Assembly: GCF_011077185.1 (NCBI RefSeq) | Contig: NC_048912.1 | Span: forward strand, 1,497,704 to 1,561,703 | DNA from: Oxyura jamaicensis | Taxonomy: Eukaryota; Chordata; Aves; Anseriformes; Anatidae | Direction: 5' to 3' | Length of the DNA: 64,000 nucleotides | The notes under the pieces: model-generated | What the model was told of the DNA's origin: nothing | Database searches by the model: none | What the model saw: only the letters and a program-made list of their open reading frames with translations | In this document: one piece after another, positions 57,201 to 64,000 of the stretch | Numbering within the stretch: position 1 is the first letter of the stretch | Layout of the letters: the number at the start of each line of letters is the position of its first letter | Translations under genes and position numbers: made by a program

Positions 57201-60200
57201 AGCTCACCACTTCATTTGACTAATCTGTTTCTCTTATCAAACTCAGGGTTTTTTGTCTTTGTATCAAACTCAGCTATTTGCCTTTACTGTAAGGCAAGAT
57301 TTTTTTATTTTTTTTTTTTGTAATCAGAATTTAGTTTTCTGTCAAAGGCAAGTTTGGAGCTTAATCTGAGGGTTGTTGTATAAATGAGTAAATCTGTGGA
57401 AGCAGGATGACAGTTAAACTGTTTTTGTGTTAGGATCCTCTTCATTGCTACTCTTTCTGTTCCAGAGCTGCCGGACTGGAGTAACTCAATGGATAGCAGT
57501 ATGCAGTGGATTATTACAGACAGCCGTGGTCCAAGGCCAGCGTAGAAGGATGCTCCATGGTATTTTCCAGGTAGGATGTCATAGTATATTAGTGTCTAAA
57601 CACTGGGATGAGTTTGAATCTGGAATAGTTTTTCAGTAAAGAGGCTTCCAGAAGCAGTGTCTTCACTTCGCTTTGTATTGCTGAAATATCGAGGCAACTT
57701 AAAAGCTTTCTCCTACTGTAGGAGTGAGCTCCCATTCTTTATCACACAGTTGTCTTTATTCAGAATACAGAAATCCAAATGTAGGTGTCATTTTTCCAAA
57801 GCAGCTGTTTACAAACAAGTCACATTTGCAGGCAATTGTCAGCATTTCATTTTATAGAACATTTCTCTACTGTACAGTAGCCTTGGACTTTCTAGTATTG
57901 ATGTTATGTTTACCTAGCACAGCACAACATTTCAGTGTGAAAGCACTGCTTTGCCATGTTACTTCCAGTTTTAAACAAGCAGACCTAGTATCAGATTATG
58001 TCTGTAGTAAATCAACAAGAGGATCGCTTAATAGCAGCCAATTATGGAGGTTAAAATGCATATATGGGAATGCAATACAAAATACAAATGGGAATAGATG
58101 CAGGTTATCTGAACAGAAATAGGGTATGTCTCTGGGTGTTTCCTTCATGCATGCAAGGTAACCAGAGGAGATTAATCCTCTTTTCTTTTTTCCTGTATGT
58201 TACAGCTGGTACAGCCAGGACTTACAGAATCAGAAATTTCTAAGCTCTTTGGCTTTAATGTCTATCCTCAGATAAGACCTTCCAGTCATGGAAAAATCAC
58301 TTGTGCTTTTGTGATACTAATAAAGCACCAGTCCATGTAAAGTAGCATATAGCGTTGAGAGTAGTGAGGGAAATTAGCAGTTGTGAAGTTGATTGATAAA
58401 GTTAGACTTGACTCTGAGCCACATGTTAGGATTTAGAGGCTTCTGGGAATGGCTACACTGAACAAAACAGCATATTTGCTTTGTCCGAATTTATTCATAC
58501 ATAGTTTGCTACTAACTTGGGCAAGTTGTGGAGATGTAAGTGCGGCACTTCTTACTTAGAAATTCTACTAACTCCTGTATGATATGTTTTGATATTATGC
58601 AGTAGCTGTGTCATGCAAATCATGTGCCATGTAGAGGTTATAGTGACAGTTATTACCCTGTAATTTGTTTTGCTCAAGTCTTGGCCATAAAGGCAGTTCA
58701 ACAGACTATAAAGTTGTATATAATAATGCCGTAAGCTCTGTTTCTCTGCAAGGCCAGGAAAAATAATTATTCTTTATTAAGAGGCAAAAAGTGTAATTAG
58801 AAGTAGTTTGTGAGCAAAATCAAAACAGGTAAGCTGTGGTTTTTGAGAGTGGAGTGTTCTGTCAGTCCATTCCATTAGTACATTTTCAGAAAACTAGTAA
58901 ATTTGTAAAGTGGAGCATTAAGCATGGGCAGCCATTTTATTTGTAGCAGTTATGATATAAATCTGTATTTACTGTATTTACTGTAAATTTGTATTTACAG
59001 GTCAATGGTCTCTTCAATTTTTCTTTTTCTTTTTTTTGTTTTGTCATTTTTACTAGAGACACGAGACTCGGCAGTTCCAGCTGTCTAAAGGCTGTGGTGG
59101 ATTTATTCAAGTCAATGGAACCGTTAAACAGCTAAATAGAACGTTTTACAGTACGAATAAGGTTAGAAGAGTTTAATGTTTTTATTGTCAGAGGGCACAT
59201 TGTGCTAGGAATTGTACAGATACAGGTAATGAAATGCTTCTGAAAGCATGTAGGAGATGATTCATCTTTTACACAAAGTATTTTAGTGTAGCATTAACAA
59301 TGGATCCAATAATTTGAAAAAAAAAAAAAAAAAAAAAAAGCTCTGTTCCTTTCCAGAAAATGAACTGCTAGTGTAGGAGAGTCATGTCACAGTTGCTTTT
59401 TTGGGAAATGAGCCCAATGAGGACAGAAGCAAAGTTGAGAAGAGTAGTTATTGGGATGGGGGTCGGTGGCAGATGTTCCCTTCTTACATTCAAAGAAGGA
59501 GGAACCGAAGGTGTCCATACGTATTAGAAGTGACAAGATGTTTCCAGATTCCTTATCTTGGGGATAGTGTGTAACAACAGTTTTGCTATCTGCTTAACAA
59601 TGACATTTCTCATGCAGTCTACTAATAACGACTAATTATTGTCATACTTTTTCTTGTTCTTCTGTACCGTTTTGTTAATTTGTGGTGTCCACATCTCTTA
59701 CATTTATTGTCTTTTGTCTTAGAAGTTTTCCAGAGCATGAATGATTAGTTTAGCACTTAATCTAAGAGAGTCAGTGTCTCTCATTTAATAAATGTTCTGA
59801 TCCTGCTCTTGCTATTTCATTATGAAGAGAATGGCAAAATGGAATATAAGCAAGAAAAATGAGAGGACAGAGGGAAAAGGAGAGTTGACAGGGAACACCA
59901 ATTATTTCTTTTTTTTTTTTTTTGTATTTTGTGTCAAAATTAAGAGGATATTGTACCTTGTACCTATGTACCTTTGTACCTATGTTATTGTACCTTATTG
60001 TACCTTATATGTACAGATGTACCTTATTAACGTTTATAAATACGTTAATGGCGAGTGTCAGGAGGATGGAGCCAGGCTCTTCTCAGTGACACTCAACGAG
60101 GGGACAAGGGGCAGTGGGTGTGAGCTGGAACATTTAAGCAGAACCTCCTATATGAGAAGAAACTTTGTGGTGAGGGTGACAGAGCACTGGAACAGGCTGC

Positions 60201-63200
60201 CCAGGGGCTTGTGGAGTCTCCTTCTCTGGAGACTTTCAAAACCCGCCTGGATACATTCCTGCGTGACCTGATCGAGGTAGGGGGATTGGACTAGATGATC
60301 TTTCATGGTCCCTTCCAATCCCTAATATTCTGTGATTCTGTTTTTAGCACTGAATTTCAGGTATTGAGCAAGAAAGTCAGCCTGAGGCTTATGTGCCTTT
60401 CAGTGTTTTGATGAGCTAACTTTAGTTTGAATGGGACGTCAAAAACTTTTATGTTTTCTGTGTTTGATTTTATATACACTTACATGACTTTTTAATTGCA
60501 TTTGGCTGCAGTCATAGCATTGGCAAGATGAACTGCACATCTCTGTCCATACGTCGAACCAAGCATTCACTGCTTAAATCCCCTCTGTGTTTCCTGAGGT
60601 AGTTCAATCAGACATCTGAATGCAGTCAGAATCATGGCATTTCACAGTAAAAAGCCATTTTCCAGTCTTTTTTCCTTTACTTTTTGGTGATGAGCTAACA
60701 GTTGAATCAAAATAATTTTGACTTTTACCTTAACTTAATCTGCATAATGAAAAGTCCATAGTGAGGGGGACTTCATAATGCGTTTATAGACAAGAGGTGT
60801 GTAGTAAAATTAGTCTGCCTAGATGCATTAAGAGTTTAATAGCATTTTAATTCACCTGGAGAAGGTGGAAGTCGATTTAGTGAGTTCAGTGTGACAGTGG
60901 TTAGTTGGACTAAAGTTCTGTATTGAACGCATTGCCTGGCTGGAGGAGGGCTTATGAAGTTATCTTATGACCTAAGGTTAGGTGTCATTTTTAGTGTAGA
61001 GAAGAGTATTGTGTCGGATAATCTTGAAGAACAAAGTACTAAAGCTTGGATTAAATCTTCATGTACACGTTCATAAACTCGCTGCATCCATCATGTGTTG
61101 CAGATGCTGTTGTTTTGCATGATAGCAGTGGACTTGGTGAACAGGTTTAATAGCTGTTAGGTTTAAAGGATCTGAGGTCTTGGACAGTGTGATGCTGTCT
61201 AACTAGGTGACTGATAGTCAAATCATTTTATCTCAAATGCTAATGATAGTGTGTACTCTCTGGATATACATGGGGGTTGATTATGGCTCTAAGCTACATT
61301 TTTTGTAGCTTTGCAGTTAATTTTTATTGAAGTATAGCAACTTGTGATGGATATGTGTCAGTATTTTAATATTTGTTTATCATTCATGCCATTTCAAAAA
61401 TTATTCGTGCTAGGAAAGCTATAGAGGATACAAAAAGAATAATGAGAAATCTGAAAAGCCTTCTATATGAGAAGAGGCTGTTTTAGGACTCATCTAAATC
61501 ATGGTCTGATAACTGATGGACCTATACGTAATACTGGTCTGTAAAATTTATAAAAGGTACTGAGAAAGGGCATAGGAAATGGCTGTTTGTGGCTTCTTGT
61601 ACTTAAACTGGGGGCTTCCAATGAAATCCCAAGGTTGGGTTTAAAAGAGGCTCAAGGGAATTGATTTTACGTAACAAAGCTGTGAAAGTCATGTACCACA
61701 ATTCTATGTATTATGGAGGTTAGATGGTTTTAAAAACCATTTTAGAGTGCTGAATTTGTAGCTGCCAAGAATGAATGTGTGCATATGTTTTCTAGAACAG
61801 GAGTGATTATTAAAAGCTGGGCAGATACACCACAGGAACCTGCAGTGTATGTGACTATTTCTATGCCCTTCTAAGTGTCTCTTCCAAGCGTGTTGGAGAT
61901 GGGGTACTTCTCTGAGCCATCTGGCCATGTATGGCAGTTCTTATGTGGCTAAATTGCTTCCCTACTAAGAAAATTCTTTTCTCAATATGTGTTCACATCT
62001 TAGGAGGAAGTGCTTAAAGTGAAATTCCAGTGAGTTAAAGCAATTTAACATTTCCTTGGTCATGGAAGTTTCTCAGATGATAATGGCTCAGCTGCATTCC
62101 TCAAGTATATGTATGAGATAATTTGCAGTAGATTTTGGTTAGAATAGTTAAAAGTTAAAAGTAATTATAACATAATATTTATACTGCATACTTCATTGAT
62201 AAGAAATTATTTGCTGGAGTACAAATGATAATGCCTGTTGGCTGATTAGTACTGCTAGGATGTTTTAGCCAGAATGCCACAAAGATTTCTTATCAGCCTA
62301 GTGCTGTATAGTTAATATGGAGGAAAACATTTATCTTCATGTTTGCAAACATTGCAAATCATTGAAGAATTAATTACTCCTCTGATGTAGATTTTCCACA
62401 AGTAAAATTGAGAAAAAATGTAATGGGAATAATAATTTGGAGGAGCTTTCTGGTAAGATTTCAGTAAGCTTTTCACTGGCTTCATCTATCTTCATTAATT
62501 TTAAGATGGAGCTGATCACTTTTTATCATACGTAATTACTCTAGAATGCAATATGGCTGTGAGAGTAAGACAGGATGTGAAAGGGCCAACTGTTTACTAT
62601 CTGTTTACTATCAATTTACTATTTTTTATTTACTATGTGTTTGTGATTTGTTTGCTTATTTTATCTGCCTGAGTAAAGGGCAGTCATCCATAAAGAATAT
62701 GGTAATTTAGAATAAGAGCAATATTTCTGAAAGCAGATTTCTGTACAGTCTGAGCCTGAGCTCCCAGTGGGATGCTCTTATTGGAACAGACATGTAATGC
62801 TTGCATTTATATACAGAAGAATGTCAAGAAGGAAAGACAATATACTGTTTTGCAGATAAAACCTAAATACGTATTCATTTTGTTGAGCAGAGAAAGTAAA
62901 CAGAAAATATGGAGTTCTTTGTTAAACTTCTAGCTTGTCAAACTAAAACAGTCAGATCCAATTGCTGAGACTGATGTATATGGTAATCTTTCTATTTTAC
63001 AGCATCTTTCTGCAAAAGATTCCTTGCAGACAGAAGAGAAAGTGGGTCCTTTCACAAGGATAATAGAAGCAATGGGTTTCACGGGACCTCTGAAGTATAG
63101 CAGATGGGTAAAGCATTCATTTAGTATCTTGGTTAATTCTTTCAGCTTTCTTAAAAAGCAAAAACAAACAAAAGCAGAAAAACTCACAACTACTTTTTCT

Positions 63201-64000
63201 TGCAACAGGAACAATATTTATATGGAACAAATCTAATTATTACCCAAGTATATAACTGTTTTGTAATGTGGGGGATAGAGTAATATAAGCTGGAACCTGC
63301 TTCGGTCTGCGTTGTCATCTTTGACCTAAGTAGGAACATTGCATTTGCTTTGTAGAGTCTTTAAGCCTTCTTGAATTTTTTCAGATGCCTATTTTCCTCT
63401 TCATTTGTGCACCAAAGAACACAATAACCACCTTACTATCTTAAAAGGCAGTCCAACATCTGCACAGACCAGTGTCTTATTTCTGATAATGACCAGTACC
63501 AGTTATCTAGAAAGAATTTAATTACAGTAAAAGCATATAATGATACTTTTCTCATGTACTTCTTCAGCTTACAGCAATTGCCTGTTTCAGGATTTCTTGA
63601 ACAAGAGTAGGCATTTTTCTGTAGTATCTCTTGATGAAATTTTATTCCATAAGTCTATGCAGTTGCACTTTGAGCTCTTGTAAGCTTATAACATCCACAA
63701 CATTCTATATCAATGAGTTCCATAGCTTAAGTATCTGCTGTGGGAAGAGGTACAGTTGTTTTGAATTGATGTTTCTTAATTCTGTCATTTAAAAAAAAAA
63801 AAAAAAAAAAAAGGTTTCATTCCTTGGGGTATATGTTGCACCTTTTCCCTTTCACTTGTGGATTTATAATCTTATATATGCCCTATTTGCTGAACTTGTT
63901 GCTGAACTGGAGAGACCTAGTCAAACTTGTTTCTGCTATTGAAACAACTTTTATGTCTTGATTTTCATTGGCCTTCTTTGCATCTTCCCTTGTTCTGTGT
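53945..64000 (+). CDS. UQCC1: UQCC1, ubiquinol-cytochrome c reductase complex assembly factor 1, 5' part (4 exons)
   Basis: CDS join(53945..53968, 57466..57570, 59057..59161, 63003..63107, ...), 113 codons in the window, all junctions phase 0. UQCC1 is the vertebrate homologue of yeast Cbp3. With UQCC2 it supports cytochrome b synthesis and complex III assembly in mitochondria. Peptide: MAALLRAV, SCRTGVTQWIAVCSGLLQ, RQFQLSKGCGGF, QLNRTFYSTNK, then EEKVGPFTRIIEAMGFTGPL and KYSRW. Remembered human UQCC1 has MALLVRVL, TSISQWVPVCS, QLNRKYHTTRK and EEKVGAFTKIIEAMGFTGPL. The basic, Arg-rich and acid-poor N terminus fits a mitochondrial presequence. The conserved chaperone domain begins at the end of exon 4 and continues outside the window. 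An in-frame ATG at 53807 would add 46 low-complexity residues; the 53945 start is preferred for its human match and GCC-ATG-G context. Confidence 0.95.
53969..57465 (+). other. UQCC1 intron 1
   Basis: A 3.5-kb intron with T-runs (54328-54347, 55847-55865), an A-run (56904-56922) and a 25-bp tandem duplication near 56717-56762. No extra coding exon recognised. Confidence 0.75.
56717..56762. repeat. 25-bp tandem duplication
   Basis: GGCAATCTGCTGCTCTCGTG occurs twice, 25 bp apart. Confidence 0.9.
57466..57570 (+). CDS. UQCC1: UQCC1 coding exon 2 (residues 9-43)
   Basis: Acceptor CTGTTCCAG|AGC; SCRTGVTQWIAVCSGLLQ to MLHGIFQ; donor TTCCAG|GTAGGA. 105 nt, phase 0 both ends. Confidence 0.93.
57571..59056 (+). 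other. UQCC1 intron 2
   Basis: Contains a strong acceptor-like site before a 44-codon open stretch at 58206-58340 (see findings). Otherwise no recognised repeats. Confidence 0.7.
59057..59161 (+). CDS. UQCC1: UQCC1 coding exon 3 (residues 44-78)
   Basis: Acceptor TTTTACTAG|AGA; RHETRQFQLSKGCGGFIQV then KQLNRTFYSTNK (human IQLNRKYHTTRK); donor AATAAG|GTTAGA. 105 nt, phase 0. Confidence 0.93.
59318..59339. repeat. Poly(A) run
   Basis: 22 consecutive A. Confidence 0.95.
59950..60030. repeat. Degenerate TGTACCT tandem repeat
   Basis: Seven or so copies of TGTACCT(TAT) within 80 bp, immediately upstream of a CR1 copy. Confidence 0.8.
60046..60341 (+). mobile_element. CR1 LINE 3' fragment in UQCC1 intron 3
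   Basis: GGAGCCAGGCTCTTCTCAGT, GAGCACTGGAACAGGCTGCC, GATTGGACTAGATGATCTTT and the terminal ATTCTGTGATTCTGT identify a CR1 3' end in the same orientation as UQCC1. Confidence 0.94.
62593..62637. repeat. Short TTTACTATC-type tandem repeat
   Basis: TTTACTATC, TTTACTATC, TTTACTATT and TTTACTATG occur within 45 bp. Confidence 0.75.
63003..63107 (+). CDS. UQCC1: UQCC1 coding exon 4 (residues 79-113)
   Basis: Acceptor CTATTTTACAG|CAT; EEKVGPFTRIIEAMGFTGPL then KYSRW, nearly identical to human; donor AGATGG|GTAAAG. 105 nt, phase 0. Further exons lie beyond the window. Confidence 0.96.
63108..64000 (+). other. UQCC1 intron 4, left part
   Basis: AT-rich, with an A-run at 63790-63813 and no further exon before the edge. 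Text at 63700-63830 (GTTCCATAGCTTAAGTATCT, then AGGTACAGTTGTTTTGAATT) looks repeat-like but I cannot name it. Confidence 0.6.

Larger units (their letters stand above)
59162..63002 (+). other. UQCC1 intron 3
   Basis: A 3.8-kb intron holding an A-run (59318-59339), a degenerate TGTACCT repeat and one clear CR1 copy. A possible much older CR1-like scrap lies near 61430-61480 (CTTCTATATGAGAAGAGGCTG-like). Confidence 0.7.

Noticed and set aside
61430..61700. Possible ancient CR1 remnant in UQCC1 intron 3
   Set aside because: Only about 25 bp resembles CR1; too weak to call.
1..64000. CRISPR arrays, operons, tRNA or rRNA genes, intact retroviral genes
   Set aside because: None seen. All direct repeats are microsatellites or short duplications, and the LTR has no internal region.

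Overview
The window is vertebrate nuclear DNA, almost certainly from a bird. Long genes are split into many short exons with consensus splice sites. CR1 LINE fragments end in the avian 3' signature (ATTCTATGATTCTAT or ATTCTGTGATTCTGT). A solo LTR starts TGTCCTGGTTTCAG and ends GGGTTAAACCACAACA, a pair I recall from bird, chiefly non-galliform, ERV LTRs. Species cannot be fixed from the sequence alone. There is no prokaryotic, viral or CRISPR architecture. Comparisons with human proteins and mRNA below are from memory, not from a database search.

Layout. (1) About 1-27.9 kb, minus strand: the 5' portion of CEP250 (C-Nap1, the centrosome-linker coiled-coil protein). I resolved 27 consecutive coding exons whose splice phases all agree. 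They encode 1,433 residues in one open frame, collinear with roughly the N-terminal 57% of human CEP250. The gene starts in a CpG island at about 27.5-28.2 kb and runs off the left edge. (2) 28.2-32.9 kb: the intergenic and promoter region between two head-to-head genes. (3) 32.94-37.2 kb, plus strand: GDF5 (growth differentiation factor 5), complete, with two coding exons, 500 residues, a furin site and a seven-cysteine ligand domain. (4) 37.2-53.7 kb: a long non-coding interval holding CR1 copies, microsatellites and a degraded LTR-like fragment. (5) From a second CpG island at about 53.7-54.2 kb, plus strand: the first four coding exons of UQCC1 (cytochrome bc1 assembly factor), running off the right edge. 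The order CEP250-GDF5-UQCC1 and the relative orientations match human 20q11.22, so this is a conserved synteny block rather than an operon. The three proteins act in unrelated places: the centrosome, extracellular BMP signalling, and mitochondria.

Most interesting observations. The GDF5 5' leader carries a 61-codon upstream ORF (56 codons from a second, strong-Kozak ATG). Its stop overlaps the GDF5 start as ATGA. The peptide shares several islands with what I recall of the human GDF5 5' leader, suggesting an ancient conserved upstream peptide or regulatory uORF. Also notable are a frame-supported GC-AG intron in CEP250, a 24-residue tandem duplication inside one CEP250 coiled-coil exon, a sense-oriented solo LTR with its own TATA-like box and AATAAA in a CEP250 intron, and a possible unannotated UQCC1 exon.
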